NCBI RefSeq assembly: GCF_013410455.1
Contig: NZ_JACCFW010000001.1
Location: 2,062,929-2,126,928 of the forward strand
From: Allobranchiibius huperziae
GTDB lineage: Bacteria > Actinomycetota > Actinomycetes > Actinomycetales > Dermatophilaceae
Direction of reading: 5' to 3'
Length of the DNA stretch: 64,000 nt
In this document: in pieces, positions 18,681 to 27,961 of the stretch
Layout of the letters: every line of letters starts with the position of its first letter
Position numbering within the stretch: the first letter of the stretch is position 1
Notes under the pieces: model-generated
Databases searched by the model: none
What the model was told of the DNA's origin: nothing
The model's input: only the letters and a program-made list of their open reading frames with translations
Translations under genes and position numbers: made by a program

Positions 18681-20000
18681 TCAGCCCCGCTCAGCTGGAA
18701 CGAGGATCGCGATGCACTCGACGTGGTGGGTCATCGGGAACGCGTCGAACGCGCGCAGCGACGTCAGCGCGTAGCCCTCGTCCGCCGCGTACGCCAGGTC
18801 ACGGGCCAGCGCCGAGGGGTCGCACGCAACGTAGGCGACGGCCCGCGGGCGCAGTCGGGCGATCTGCTGCACGACCTCGCGACCGGCGCCGGTGCGCGGC
18901 GGGTCCAGCACCACCAGATCGGCGGCGCCGCCCAGGTGCCGCTCGACGAGCGGCTCGGCACGACGTACGTCGGAGCGCTCGATCCGCGCCTGCGGCACCT
19001 CGCGCAGGGCGGCCTGCGCGTCGGACACCGCACGCTCGTCACCCTCGATGCCGAGGACAGCACCGCTGTGCCCCACCCGCTCGGCGAGGAACCTGGTGAA
19101 GAGCCCGACGCCGCAGTAGAGGTCGAGCACCCGCTCGCCCGGTCGCGGCGCGAGCTGCCGCAGCACCTCGTCCACGAAGGTCGGCGCCGCCCCGGGGTGC
19201 ACCTGCCAGAAACCGCGCGCGGACACCTCGAAGTCCAGTGACGTCCCACCCGCGGTCACGCTCTCGAGCACACCCGGCACCTCGCCGCGGTGCGGCAGCA
19301 GCACTGCGGTCGCCGAGCCGTCGGACGACACGGCGACGTCCACGCCGGTGATCCCGGCCTCGAAGCGCTCGGTGAAGATCCCGGTCGCCCGCACCTGCGG
19401 CACGCTGATCACGCAGTCCTCGACGGGTACGACGTCGTGTGAGCGGTGTGCGCGGAACCCCGCCCGGCCGTCCGGACCGGTCGCGAGCTCGACGCGGGTG
19501 CGCCAGCGCAGCCCGTCCTCGTCGCCGGGCACGGCCTCGACGTCGCCCGTCCAGTCGATGCCCGCCAACCGGCGCAGCTGCTCGGCGACCACCGCGGTCT
19601 TCAACTCTCGTCCGTACGCCGCGCTCGTGTGCTGCCAGTCGCACCCTCCGCAGCGGCCCGGGCCGGACCAGGGACACGCCGGCGTGCGCCGTTCGGGTGA
19701 GGCATCGAGCACCTCGACCGCGTCGGCCCGCAGGAAGCGCGAGGTGCGGGTGCCGTCGGTGACGCGCGCGCGCACCCGCTCCCCCGGCAGCGTGTGCCGC
19801 ACGAAGACGACGCGGCCCTCCGTACGCGCGACGCACGATCCACCGTGCGCGACCGCCCCGATGTCCAGGACCAGCTCGGTCCCCACCATCGAGCCGGGCG
19901 CGGCGGGATCGCTGCCGGTGCGGCGTGCGGGGCGACGCGATCCGCCGCGCCGTTCGGGTCGTCCGCGGCGGGGTTCGCCGGAGCGGGGGCGCTGGGGCAT
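18681..20000 (-). CDS. TrmA/RlmD-type RNA uracil-5-methyltransferase
   Basis: A 439-residue SAM-dependent methyltransferase that methylates C5 of a uridine in tRNA or rRNA. An N-terminal TRAM domain (about 40-98) is followed by Fe-S cysteines ([12 protein letters not shown]), the SAM-binding motif [13 protein letters not shown], the motif LDPPRTG and the nucleophilic cysteine in [12 protein letters not shown]. The first 35 residues are a basic, disordered tail rich in Arg, Gly and Pro; a start at M38 is possible. It begins 6 nt after the permease stop, so the two are one operon. The exact target uridine cannot be assigned. Confidence 0.92.
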   Translation of the reverse strand: MPQRPRSGEPRRGRPERRGGSRRPARRTGSDPAAPGSMVGTELVLDIGAVAHGGSCVARTEGRVVFVRHTLPGERVRARVTDGTRTSRFLRADAVEVLDASPERRTPACPWSGPGRCGGCDWQHTSAAYGRELKTAVVAEQLRRLAGIDWTGDVEAVPGDEDGLRWRTRVELATGPDGRAGFRAHRSHDVVPVEDCVISVPQVRATGIFTERFEAGITGVDVAVSSDGSATAVLLPHRGEVPGVLESVTAGGTSLDFEVSARGFWQVHPGAAPTFVDEVLRQLAPRPGERVLDLYCGVGLFTRFLAERVGHSGAVLGIEGDERAVSDAQAALREVPQARIERSDVRRAEPLVERHLGGAADLVVLDPPRTGAGREVVQQIARLRPRAVAYVACDPSALARDLAYAADEGYALTSLRAFDAFPMTHHVECIAILVPAERG

Positions 20001-20006
20001 CGCGGG

Positions 20007-22013
20007 TCAGCGACCGAGCCGGACGGACCCCGGAGCAGACCCGTCGAAGCGGTCCTCGGACCCCTCGGAGGAGTGCAGCTGCCACGGCACGCTGGTGACC
20101 ATCACACCGGGCGTGAAGAGCAGCCGGGCCTTCAGGCGCAGCGCGGACTGGTTGTGCAGCAGCTGTTCCCACCACTTCCCGAGCACGTACTCGGGGATGT
20201 AGACCATCACCACGTCGCGCGGGCTGTCGCGCCGGATGGCGCGCACGTAGTTGATGACCGGCCGGGTGATCTCGCGGTAGGGCGACGCCACCGTGCTGAG
20301 CGTGACGGGGATGTCGCGCCGCTTCCACTCGTCCTTGAGCGCCTGCGTCTCCTCGTGGTTCACGTCCACGGTCAGCGCCTCGAGCACCGCGGGACGGGTC
20401 GCCCGCGCGTACGCCAGCGCCCGCATCGTCGGCTTGTGGATCTTGGAGACCAGCACGATGACGTGCAGTCGTGCGGGCAGCACCTGCTCGTCGCCGTCGA
20501 TGTCGGACAGCGCCAGCTCGTCGCGCACGTGCGCGTAGTGGCGGCGGATGCCGAGCATAAGGATGTAGAGCACGACCATCGCGCCGACGGCGTACCCGGC
20601 GCCGTGGGTGAACTTCGTCAACAGGACGACGACCAGCACCAGCCCGGCCATCACCGCGCCGACGGCGTTGATGACGCGCGAGCGCCGCATCCGGTATCTG
20701 ACCTTGGGGTCCTGCTCCTCCTTCAGGTGCCTGTTCCAGTGCCGGATCATGCCGGTCTGGCTGGTCGTGAAGGAGACGAAGACGCCGACGATGTAGAGCT
20801 GGATCAGTCGGGTGGTCTCGGCGTGGTAGATCACGATCAGGGCGACCGCCGCGCCCGCGAGGATCAGGATGCCGTTGGAGTAGGCCAGCCGGTCGCCGCG
20901 GGTGTGCAGCTGCCGAGGCAGGAAGCCGTCCTTCGCGAGGATCGACGCCAGCACCGGGAACCCGTTGAACGCGGTGTTCGCGGCCAGCACGAGGATGATG
21001 CCGGTCACGATCGAGACGAAGATGATGCCCGGCGCGAAGCCGTGGAAGACCGCATGGGACAACTGCCCGAGGACGGTGTTCTCGTTGTAGTTCTCGACCG
21101 GCTTGCCGTGCAGCAGGAGCCTGCCCGGGTGGTCGGGGTCCTGCATGTGGATGCCGGTCCAGCGCGACAGGGCGATGATCGAGACGAGCATGATGACCGC
21201 GATGGAGCCCATCATCAGCAGCGTCGTGGCGGCGTTCTTGCTCTTGGGCTTCTTGAACGCCGGCACACCGTTGGAGATCGCCTCGACACCGGTGAGCGCG
21301 GCACATCCGCTGGAGAAGGCGCGCAACAGCAGGAAGAGCATCGCGAACTGCGACAACGACGACATGCCCGCCTGCGGGGCGAGGGAGAACTTCGCGCTCT
21401 CAGCGAGCGGAAGGTCGCCCATCAGCTTGCGGAACACCCCGACGATCGCCAGCCCGACGATGCCGAGGATGAACAGATAGACGGGGATGGCGAAGTACGA
21501 GCCGGACTCGCGCACGCCGCGCAGATTGAGCGCCGTCAACGCGACCACGAGCAGCACGGCCACGATGACCTCGCGGCCCTGCACGAACGGCAGTGCCGCG
21601 GACGCGTTCTGGACGCCGGAGGACACCGACACCGCCACCGTGAGCGTGTAGTCCACGAGCAGGGCCGAGGCCACGGTCAGGCCCGCCTTGGGGCCCAGGT
21701 TGGTGGTCGCGACCTCGTAATCGCCACCGCCGGAGGGGTAGGCGTGCACGTTCTGGCGGTAGGACGCCACGACGATCGCCATCACGAAGACGACGGCGCC
21801 GGTGATGTACCAGGAGTTGGTGGTCACGAACGCGCCACCGGCCGCGCCGAGGGTGATCAGGATCTCGTCGGGCGCGTACGCCACCGAGGAGAGCGCGTCA
21901 CTCGCGAAGATCGGCAGGGCCAACCGCTTGGGCAGCAGCGTGTCGCCCAGCTTGTCACTGCGCATCGCGCGACCGACGAGCACACGCTTGATGGTTCGTC
22001 CAGTCACTGACAC
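20007..22013 (-). CDS. APC-superfamily permease, KimA-like (putative K+ uptake)
   Basis: A 668-residue membrane protein with about 12 membrane segments (residues 40-490) and a soluble C-terminal domain (500-640) resembling a USP-like regulatory domain. The opening VGRAMRSDKLG, ASDALSSVAY, the YRQNVHAYPSGGGDYEV stretch and LLVDYTLTVAVSVSSG match KimA/YdaO of Bacillus subtilis, a high-affinity potassium importer, more closely than amino-acid permeases. The divergent gene pair encodes TrkA-type RCK proteins, which supports potassium transport. The GTG at 22013 has a TAGACT box 8 nt upstream. Annotation pipelines usually call it an amino-acid permease; transport specificity is inferred. Confidence 0.85.
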   Translation of the reverse strand: MSVTGRTIKRVLVGRAMRSDKLGDTLLPKRLALPIFASDALSSVAYAPDEILITLGAAGGAFVTTNSWYITGAVVFVMAIVVASYRQNVHAYPSGGGDYEVATTNLGPKAGLTVASALLVDYTLTVAVSVSSGVQNASAALPFVQGREVIVAVLLVVALTALNLRGVRESGSYFAIPVYLFILGIVGLAIVGVFRKLMGDLPLAESAKFSLAPQAGMSSLSQFAMLFLLLRAFSSGCAALTGVEAISNGVPAFKKPKSKNAATTLLMMGSIAVIMLVSIIALSRWTGIHMQDPDHPGRLLLHGKPVENYNENTVLGQLSHAVFHGFAPGIIFVSIVTGIILVLAANTAFNGFPVLASILAKDGFLPRQLHTRGDRLAYSNGILILAGAAVALIVIYHAETTRLIQLYIVGVFVSFTTSQTGMIRHWNRHLKEEQDPKVRYRMRRSRVINAVGAVMAGLVLVVVLLTKFTHGAGYAVGAMVVLYILMLGIRRHYAHVRDELALSDIDGDEQVLPARLHVIVLVSKIHKPTMRALAYARATRPAVLEALTVDVNHEETQALKDEWKRRDIPVTLSTVASPYREITRPVINYVRAIRRDSPRDVVMVYIPEYVLGKWWEQLLHNQSALRLKARLLFTPGVMVTSVPWQLHSSEGSEDRFDGSAPGSVRLGR

Positions 22014-22021
22014 AACCGCAG

Positions 22022-22067
22022 AGTCTAGGGGCGAGATGCCGGAGCTTCGCGCACACTCCGGTAGCGT
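22022..22067. promoter_or_regulatory. Divergent promoters of the KimA-like and trkA genes
   Basis: A minus-strand TAGACT (22027-22022) ends 8 nt before the permease GTG. A plus-strand TAGCGT (22062-22067) ends 7 nt before the trkA GTG at 22075. Both transcripts would be nearly or fully leaderless, from a 61-nt shared intergenic region. Confidence 0.5.
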
Positions 22068-22074
22068 CCTCGGC

Positions 22075-22740
22075 GTGCACTTCGTGATCATGGGATGCGG
22101 CCGGGTCGGCTCCACGCTGGCCATCGGCCTACAGGAGCACGGGCATGAGGTCGCGATCATCGACCAGGACGAGGGAGCCTTCCGTCGTCTCGGGTCCAAT
22201 TTCGCCGGATCGCGCATCACCGGAGTCGGTTTCGACCGCGAGACGCTGGAGCGTGCGGACATCCGCAACGCGTACGCGTTCGCCGCGGTCAGCAGCGGCG
22301 ACAACTCCAACATCCTGGCCGCGCGTGTCGCTCGCGAGACCTTCGACGTGGAGCACGTCGTCGCGCGCATCTACGACCCGGGCCGCGCCGAGATCTACCA
22401 GCGCCTCGGCATCCCGACCGTCGCCACCGTCCGCTGGACGGCCGACCAGGTGCTGCGCCGGCTCGTGCCGCAGGGCGCCATCCCGCTGCACACCGACCCG
22501 AGCGGCCGCATCAGCCTGCTCGATCTGAGCCCGCACATCAGCTGGGTCGGCACACCGCTGCGGGTCATCGAGCGCGAGACCGGCGCCCGCGTCGGGTACT
22601 TCACCCGCCTCGGCGAGGGCCGCCTGCCCGACCCGGACACGGTGCTGCAGGAAGGCGACCTCTTGCAGGTCCTCGCCGAGCGCGACCGTCGTCCGGAGAT
22701 CGAGGAAACCCTCACCTCACCCCGACCCGCAGATCTGTAG
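22075..22740 (+). CDS. trkA: TrkA-family potassium-uptake regulatory protein (RCK), first
   Basis: A 221-residue cytosolic RCK protein: a Rossmann TrkA-N domain with GCGRVGSTLA and the acidic IIDQDEGAF (NAD(H)/nucleotide binding), then a TrkA-C domain from about 140. Such proteins form gating rings under K+ transporters. The GTG start follows TAGCGT by 7 nt and no ribosome site is present; the frame continues upstream but homology starts here. It is paired with a second RCK gene 12 nt downstream, like CeoB/CeoC of mycobacteria. Confidence 0.93.
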   Translation: MHFVIMGCGRVGSTLAIGLQEHGHEVAIIDQDEGAFRRLGSNFAGSRITGVGFDRETLERADIRNAYAFAAVSSGDNSNILAARVARETFDVEHVVARIYDPGRAEIYQRLGIPTVATVRWTADQVLRRLVPQGAIPLHTDPSGRISLLDLSPHISWVGTPLRVIERETGARVGYFTRLGEGRLPDPDTVLQEGDLLQVLAERDRRPEIEETLTSPRPADL

Positions 22741-22752
22741 GAGTTCCCCACC

Positions 22753-23451
22753 ATGCGCGTCGTCGTCGTCGGAGCGGGCAGTGTCGGCCGCTCGATCGCC
22801 CGCGAACTCATCCACAACGGGCACGCGGTGCTGCTCATCGACAAGTACGCGGAGGACGACCGCACCGCGTCGGTGCCGGACGCGTCCTGGCTGCTCGCCG
22901 ACGCGTGCGAGATGAGCACCCTGCAGGAGGCGCAGGTGCAGGACTGCGACGTCGTGGTCTGCGCGACCGGTGACGACAAGGTCAACCTCGTCGTCTCGCT
23001 GCTCGCGAAGACCGAGTTCGGCATCGCGCGCACGGTCGGACGCGTCAACAACCCCAAGAACGAGTGGATGTTCGACGAGGCGTGGGGTGTGGACGTCGCG
23101 GTGTCGACCCCGCGCATCATGACCGCACTCGTCGAGGAAGCCGTCAGCGTGGGCGACCTCGTGCGCCTCTTCCAGTTCCAGCAGGGCAAGGCGACGATGG
23201 TCGAGATCACCATCCCGTCGGACAGCCCGGCCGTCGGTCAGACCGTGGGCGGGCTGGACCTGCCGCCGGACTGCGTGCTGGTCGGCATCATCCGGGACGA
23301 GCGGCCGATCGTGCCCACCCGGACCGAGCCCATCGAGGGTCTTGACGAGCTGCTCTTCCTCGCCACCGCCGACGCCGAGGCGGCGCTCGGTGCCGCGATG
23401 ACCGGACGCGACATCGCCGACGTGCGCACTGTCTCCCACGAGAGCACCTGA
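22753..23451 (+). CDS. trkA: TrkA-family potassium-uptake regulatory protein (RCK), second
   Basis: A 232-residue RCK protein with VVVGAGSVGRSIA and LLIDKYAED in the TrkA-N half and a TrkA-C half from about 145. It contains the charged CATGDDKVNLV helix typical of the second partner. Twelve nucleotides separate it from the first RCK gene, with an AGGAG ribosome site in the gap. The two probably make a hetero-oligomeric ring that controls the divergently encoded KimA-like permease or a TrkH-type channel elsewhere. Confidence 0.93.
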   Translation: MRVVVVGAGSVGRSIARELIHNGHAVLLIDKYAEDDRTASVPDASWLLADACEMSTLQEAQVQDCDVVVCATGDDKVNLVVSLLAKTEFGIARTVGRVNNPKNEWMFDEAWGVDVAVSTPRIMTALVEEAVSVGDLVRLFQFQQGKATMVEITIPSDSPAVGQTVGGLDLPPDCVLVGIIRDERPIVPTRTEPIEGLDELLFLATADAEAALGAAMTGRDIADVRTVSHEST

Positions 23452-23465
23452 GCCTGCGGCAATTC

Positions 23466-23517
23466 GGCGACATAGCGAAGGGCGCGCTCCGCGGAGCGCG
23501 CCCTTCGCTATGTCGCC
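23466..23517. terminator. Perfect 52-bp palindrome, bidirectional terminator
   Basis: Positions 23466-23517 form one uninterrupted inverted repeat (26-bp arms, centre CCGCGG). It lies between the convergent trkA and OB-fold genes and starts 14 nt after the trkA stop. Confidence 0.85.
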
Positions 23518-23550
23518 CGGCCGGATGCCCGGTGCGTCGGATCAGCCGGG

Positions 23551-23934
23551 TCAGTCCACCTCGACGGCGGGCTTGATCTCGTACTCGGGGTTGAAGATCG
23601 TGGGCATGCCGCGACGGTGCAGCACCCGACCCTTGACGGTCAGGTAGACGCCCGGCTCGATGCCGGCGATGCTCCGGCGGCCCAGCCAGACCAGCTGCAT
23701 CATCCGGGTGCCGTCGTCCAGACCGACGACGAACGCCGGCACGGAATCGGTGCGCGGACGCAGGCTGGTGTAGCGAACGGTGCCGCAACAGCCCGCGATC
23801 TGACGGTCGCAGCACGCCTCGATCGGGGTGCCGCCCCGCTTGGTGGCGGCCTCACGCAGCTCGTCGCGCTCGATGGCAGCCGACGACCTGCTGAATCGGC
23901 GCGCCGCCTCGCGAATCGTCGCCGTTGCGCCCAT
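23551..23934 (-). CDS. OB-fold nucleic-acid-binding domain protein
   Basis: A 127-residue basic protein with an OB-fold in its C-terminal half (VRYTSLRPRTDSVPAFVVGLDDG ... LTVKGRVL). It resembles the small OB-fold proteins always found next to DUF3710 in actinobacteria. The N-terminal half contains a cysteine cluster (EACCDRQIAGCCG) that could bind metal. The ATG overlaps the DUF3710 stop by 4 nt (ATGA). Function unknown; nucleic-acid binding is inferred from the fold only. Confidence 0.85.
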   Translation of the reverse strand: MGATATIREAARRFSRSSAAIERDELREAATKRGGTPIEACCDRQIAGCCGTVRYTSLRPRTDSVPAFVVGLDDGTRMMQLVWLGRRSIAGIEPGVYLTVKGRVLHRRGMPTIFNPEYEIKPAVEVD

Positions 23935-24806
23935 CAGCGCACCTCCGTGATCTCAGGCCCTCGCTCGAACGGATCGAGCGTACGAGGAGCATTCTCCTCC
24001 TCGGCGGCCTCGGCCACCGCATCGGGCACCTTCAGTTCCAGCAGCTCCCGCGGCGCCCGCGCTTCGCTGCCGCGCAGGACCACCGTGTCGCGCACGAAGT
24101 CCACCAACGTGGCGGCTGCCGCCGCGTCGGTCGCTGCGGCACCGGAGAAGACCGCGCGCAGGAACCAGCGTGGGCCGTCGACGCCGGCGAAGCGCGCGGC
24201 GGAGTACGTCGTACGGCCGTCGTTGCCGCGCGCCGGGATGCGCACGGCCAGCTCGATGCCGAGCGGACCGAGCTCTTCAGTGGCCGACCCACCGCCCGTG
24301 ATCAGCCCGTCGGCGATCTCGTCGCGAATGTCATCCCAGATGCCCCGGCTCTTGGGTGCTGCGAACACCTGCACCTGGCAGGCCGATTCGCCCAACACGG
24401 CAGTGATGCCGGTGATGTTTCCGGCCTCCTGGTCCACGTCGAGGCGCAACTCCATGCCGGCCAGCGGACGCAGCGCGAGTGCGCCGAAGTCGAGCCGGTC
24501 GTCGAGGTTCTTGACCTCCGAGCGGTCGAACGGGCCCTTACTGCGATCCAGGTCGTGCGGCCGCGGCAGGCGACCGGGAAGCTCGTGGTGCGAGTCGTCG
24601 GCCTCGTCGTCGCCGGCGTCACTCAGGTCCGCGTCGGCGGCGTCGCCGACATCGGAGCCGACGGAGTCGGTCTCGGACGCGAGATCCGTCGCCTCGATGT
24701 CCTCTGCTCCGGTGTCGTCCGACTCGACCTCGGCCGACGCCGCGTCGTCGTCGTGCCCGGACGCGGTCGGCCCGTCCTCACGCGCCTTGCGGCGGAAGAT
24801 CCCCAC
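23934..24806 (-). CDS. DUF3710 domain protein
   Basis: A 290-residue actinobacterial protein of unknown function. It begins with MGIFRRK, then an acidic Asp/Glu/Ala-rich segment (about 10-85) that is probably disordered. The conserved domain starts at RSKGPFDRSEV and includes DFGALALRPLAGMELRLDVD and the tail VVLRGSEARAPRELLELKVP. Its place between dut and the OB-fold protein is conserved across actinobacteria. It is translationally coupled to the OB-fold gene. Confidence 0.9.
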   Translation of the reverse strand: MGIFRRKAREDGPTASGHDDDAASAEVESDDTGAEDIEATDLASETDSVGSDVGDAADADLSDAGDDEADDSHHELPGRLPRPHDLDRSKGPFDRSEVKNLDDRLDFGALALRPLAGMELRLDVDQEAGNITGITAVLGESACQVQVFAAPKSRGIWDDIRDEIADGLITGGGSATEELGPLGIELAVRIPARGNDGRTTYSAARFAGVDGPRWFLRAVFSGAAATDAAAAATLVDFVRDTVVLRGSEARAPRELLELKVPDAVAEAAEEENAPRTLDPFERGPEITEVR

Positions 24807-24835
24807 GGGTCCAACTTCCCTTCCTCGAACTGATG

Positions 24836-25309
24836 TCAGCGCACCGTATCCCGCGTCGGCGGACTGGTGAAACCGCCGGACGCACCGTGACCGCCCTGGC
24901 CGCGCTCACTGGAGCCCAGGACGTCCACCTCGCTCCACTGCACCTCTTCGACGCGCTGGACGATCAGCTGCGCGATGCGGTCGCCCCGGTCGAACGAGAA
25001 CGACTCGCGGGGATCGAGGTTGATCAGGTTGACCTGGATCTCGCCGCGGAAGCCGGAGTCGATGGTGCCCGGGGCATTGACCATCGTGATGCCGTGTCGG
25101 GCCGCGAGGCCGGAGCGCGGGTGCACGAATCCGGCGTACCCGTCGGGCAGCTCGATGGCGATCCCCGTCGGGATCAGTGCACGGTGCCCCGGCGGGATGG
25201 TCAGGCCGATCCGCGCGTGCAGATCCACCCCCGCGTCGCCCGGGCGGGCGTACGACGGGAGCGGGAGTCCCGGATCCAGCCTGCGGATCGGGACCGGGAC
25301 GGCGCTCAC
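24836..25309 (-). CDS. dut: dUTP diphosphatase
   Basis: A 157-residue trimeric dUTPase that hydrolyses dUTP to dUMP, preventing uracil misincorporation and feeding dTMP synthesis. All five motifs are visible: [46 protein letters not shown] and [12 protein letters not shown]. Motif V has His and Ala where RGxGGFGSTG is usual, a mild variant. The GTG at 25309 lies 7 nt after the DUF4193 stop; the longer frame overlaps DUF4193 in another phase. Confidence 0.94.
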   Translation of the reverse strand: MSAVPVPIRRLDPGLPLPSYARPGDAGVDLHARIGLTIPPGHRALIPTGIAIELPDGYAGFVHPRSGLAARHGITMVNAPGTIDSGFRGEIQVNLINLDPRESFSFDRGDRIAQLIVQRVEEVQWSEVDVLGSSERGQGGHGASGGFTSPPTRDTVR

Positions 25310-25316
25310 GAAGCGC

Positions 25317-25616
25317 TCAGGCCGCGCACTCGCTGCAGACGAGGACTCCGTCGGCGTCGCTGACCAGCTGGCTGCGGTGGTGCACGAGGAAGCAGCGCGA
25401 GCAGGTGAACTCATCCGCCTGGCGCGGGATCACCTGGACGGACAGCTCCTCGCCGGACAGGTCCGCGCCGGGCAGCTCGAAGCCCTCGGCCTGCTCGGTC
25501 TCATCGACATCGACGCTCGCGGCGTTCTTGTCGACGCGGCGCGACTTCAGCTCTTCGATCGAGTCTTCGCTCAGGTCGTCGTCGGTCTTACGTGGGGCGT
25601 CGTAGTCAGTCGCCAT
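25317..25616 (-). CDS. DUF4193 zinc-ribbon protein
   Basis: A 99-residue acidic protein conserved in actinobacteria next to dut. The C-terminus has a zinc-ribbon-like pair CSRC ... CSEC (about 72-98) around [13 protein letters not shown]. The N-terminal half is rich in Asp and Glu, and the motif [15 protein letters not shown] is characteristic. Function unknown; genes of this group have been noted as actinobacterial signature proteins. It heads the DUF4193-dut run. Confidence 0.9.
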   Translation of the reverse strand: MATDYDAPRKTDDDLSEDSIEELKSRRVDKNAASVDVDETEQAEGFELPGADLSGEELSVQVIPRQADEFTCSRCFLVHHRSQLVSDADGVLVCSECAA

Positions 25617-25727
25617 GCCATGCCCTCTCTGATGCTCATGCGCTCGCCCGTGAACTTCGCCGACGGGCGGAGGAATTGTTACCTACCCGCTGAACGCATG
25701 GCCAACCGGGGTCATTCCCGGTGGCGA

Positions 25728-26564
25728 CTACACCTTCAGAACGCTCTTCAGGGCGGCCACCAGAGGGGCTGGACCAGCGACGACGAGGTCCTTGTCCGGG
25801 GGTCCGTCACCCCTGCCCACGACCACTCCTCCGGCCTCGGTGACGACGAGCTGGCCGGCGGCCTGGTCCCAAGGATTCAGGCCCGACTCGTAATAGACGT
25901 CGAGACGGCCCGCCCCCACCGAGCACAGGTCGAGGGCGGCGCTGCCGATCCGGCGGATGTCGCGCACCTGGCCGATCAGGCTCGCGACGACCGCGCCCTG
26001 CCGCTCGCGTTTGGCGATCTCGTACCCGAAGCCGGTGCCCACCAGCGACTTCGCGAGATGCTTCTCCCCGCTCACCGAGAGCGACTGCACGTCGCCGCGT
26101 CGCCGAAGGAACGCGCCACCGCCGGCGTGGGCGTGGAAGAGCTCGTCGGTGACCGGGTTGTAAACCGCGCCGGCCACCGTGCTCCACTCCCCGCCCTGCC
26201 GTACGTCGCCGACGCACGCCGCGACGGACACCGCGTACGCCGGGATCTCGTAGAGGTAGTTGACGGTGCCGTCGATGGGGTCGACCACCCAGGTGATGCC
26301 CGAGCTGCCCTCGTGCTGGGCGCCCTCCTCGCCCAGCAGGCCGTCGTCGGGACGCAACTGGTCGAGGCGTTCACGCAGGAACGCCTCGCTGCGCTGGTCC
26401 ATCACCGTGACCACGTCGGTGTCGCTGGACTTGGTGGCCGCCACGCCGAGCCCGCGGGGCCGCTCGTCGACGATCAGGCGCCCCGCGGACATCGCGAGGT
26501 CGCACGCCATCTGCTCCAGGGTGGCGAGCTCGGGGTGGCCGAGCTGCGGACGGTCGGTCGCCAT
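25728..26564 (-). CDS. Inositol monophosphatase family protein
   Basis: A 278-residue Mg2+-dependent phosphatase that dephosphorylates myo-inositol-1-phosphate or a related sugar phosphate. Metal-binding motifs: LLGEEG, WVVDPIDGTVNY and NPWDQAAGQLVVTEAGG. The ATG overlaps the ferrochelatase stop by 4 nt, so they are coupled. In actinobacteria inositol feeds phosphatidylinositol and mycothiol. It could also be a SuhB-like protein; the substrate is not certain. Confidence 0.93.
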   Translation of the reverse strand: MATDRPQLGHPELATLEQMACDLAMSAGRLIVDERPRGLGVAATKSSDTDVVTVMDQRSEAFLRERLDQLRPDDGLLGEEGAQHEGSSGITWVVDPIDGTVNYLYEIPAYAVSVAACVGDVRQGGEWSTVAGAVYNPVTDELFHAHAGGGAFLRRRGDVQSLSVSGEKHLAKSLVGTGFGYEIAKRERQGAVVASLIGQVRDIRRIGSAALDLCSVGAGRLDVYYESGLNPWDQAAGQLVVTEAGGVVVGRGDGPPDKDLVVAGPAPLVAALKSVLKV

Positions 26565-27841
26565 CAGTCGCTCCCGCACGCGGCCGGCTTGGGCGTGCGC
26601 AGGTTGGGACAGCAGCCCGCGGCGCACACCGACGGCATCGCGGCACCCGGCCACGCGGGCAGCAGCACCTGTTCGCCGCGCGCCTGGGCGGCCCGCTCCT
26701 CGGCGAGGTCGACCAGCCCGCTCACGAACTCCGGGTCCACCCCGACGGTCGGCACCCGGGTCATCCGCAGGCCGAGCTCGTCGGCGGTCGCGCGCGCCTC
26801 GGTGTCGAGGTCGTACTTGACCTCCATGTGGTCGGAGACGAAGCCGATCGGCGCCACCACGACGTCCGTGACGCCCTTGGCGGCCAGCTCACGAAGGTGG
26901 TCGTTGACGTCCGGCTCGAGCCACGGCTGCCCGGGGGCACCCGAGCGGGAGCAGTAGACGAGCGCCCCGTGCAGGTCGCGGTCCAGGGTGATCCCCGCCT
27001 CGTCGAGGATGACGTGCGCGATCTCGTCGTGCTGGTGCTCGTAGAGGCTGCCCTCACCGTCGCCGGGACCGGAGGTGTCGTCCATCGCCTCCGGGATCGA
27101 GTGGGTCACGAAGACGACCCGCAGCTTCTCGTCGTCCGGCTGACCGCATGCGCGGACGGCGTCGGTCACGAGGCGGGTGTTGACCCGGGAGAAGCTCGGG
27201 TGGGTCGCGTAGGGGCGGATCTTGTCGACGGCCAGCTCGAGGCCCTCGTCCTGCAGTTCGATCTGGGCGGCGGCGATGTCCTCTCGGTACTGCCGGCAGG
27301 AGCTGTAGGAGGAGTACGCGCTCGTGGTGACCACCAGCACCCGGCGGGCTCCCCCGTCGTACGCCTCGCGCAGGGTGTCGACCAGGAACGGCTCGCCGTT
27401 GCGGTTGCCCCACAGCACCGGCGTCGCGATGCCGCGGCGGCGCAGCTCGCCGTGCAGGGCGTCGCGCAACGCGCGGCACTGGTCGTTGATCGGACTGACT
27501 CCGCCGAAGTCGTAGTAGTGCTTCGCCACCGACTCCAGCCGCTCGTCGGGGATGCCGCGACCTGCGGTCACGCGGCGCAGGAACGGCATGACCTCCTCCG
27601 GTGCCTCCGGGCCGCCGAACGACAGCAGCACGACCGCGTCGTACGGCACCATCGCGGCGAGTTCCTCCTGCGGCCCCGGGTCGGGCACCGGCTCGGTCGC
27701 GGCGGCGAGGACCTCTTCGCTCACGCCGCCCGGCTCGGGCTGCTGGACCGGTGCGGGGACCGCTTCCGGAAGGGGCCGCGCCGCAGGAGCGACCGGTTCC
27801 TCCGGGTGGGACGACTCGGGGCCGTCGCTGGGAACGTTCAT
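26564..27841 (-). CDS. hemH: Ferrochelatase (coproporphyrin type) with N-terminal extension
   Basis: Inserts Fe2+ into a porphyrin; in actinobacteria the substrate is coproporphyrin III. The catalytic histidine is in VTHSIPEAM. A cysteine in SSYSSCRQY and three in the C-terminal SVCAAGCCPN match the [2Fe-2S] ligands of mycobacterial ferrochelatase. Homology begins at MVPYDAVVLLSFGG (M64, 27652). The 63-residue Pro/Glu/Ala-rich extension before it has coding-like base composition, so I keep the ATG at 27841, but 27652 is a possible start. It is divergent from sepH. Confidence 0.92.
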   Translation of the reverse strand: MNVPSDGPESSHPEEPVAPAARPLPEAVPAPVQQPEPGGVSEEVLAAATEPVPDPGPQEELAAMVPYDAVVLLSFGGPEAPEEVMPFLRRVTAGRGIPDERLESVAKHYYDFGGVSPINDQCRALRDALHGELRRRGIATPVLWGNRNGEPFLVDTLREAYDGGARRVLVVTTSAYSSYSSCRQYREDIAAAQIELQDEGLELAVDKIRPYATHPSFSRVNTRLVTDAVRACGQPDDEKLRVVFVTHSIPEAMDDTSGPGDGEGSLYEHQHDEIAHVILDEAGITLDRDLHGALVYCSRSGAPGQPWLEPDVNDHLRELAAKGVTDVVVAPIGFVSDHMEVKYDLDTEARATADELGLRMTRVPTVGVDPEFVSGLVDLAEERAAQARGEQVLLPAWPGAAMPSVCAAGCCPNLRTPKPAACGSD

Positions 27842-27961
27842 CGGGCCAGTCTGCCGCGCACGTCGCGTGTGCGGCCCGGGAGGTCGGCGTGGCCTTGCCG
27901 ACGGCCGTCGCCGATCGTGACATCCTGCGGACCAGAAGACATCGAGAGGCGGGACGAAGCG

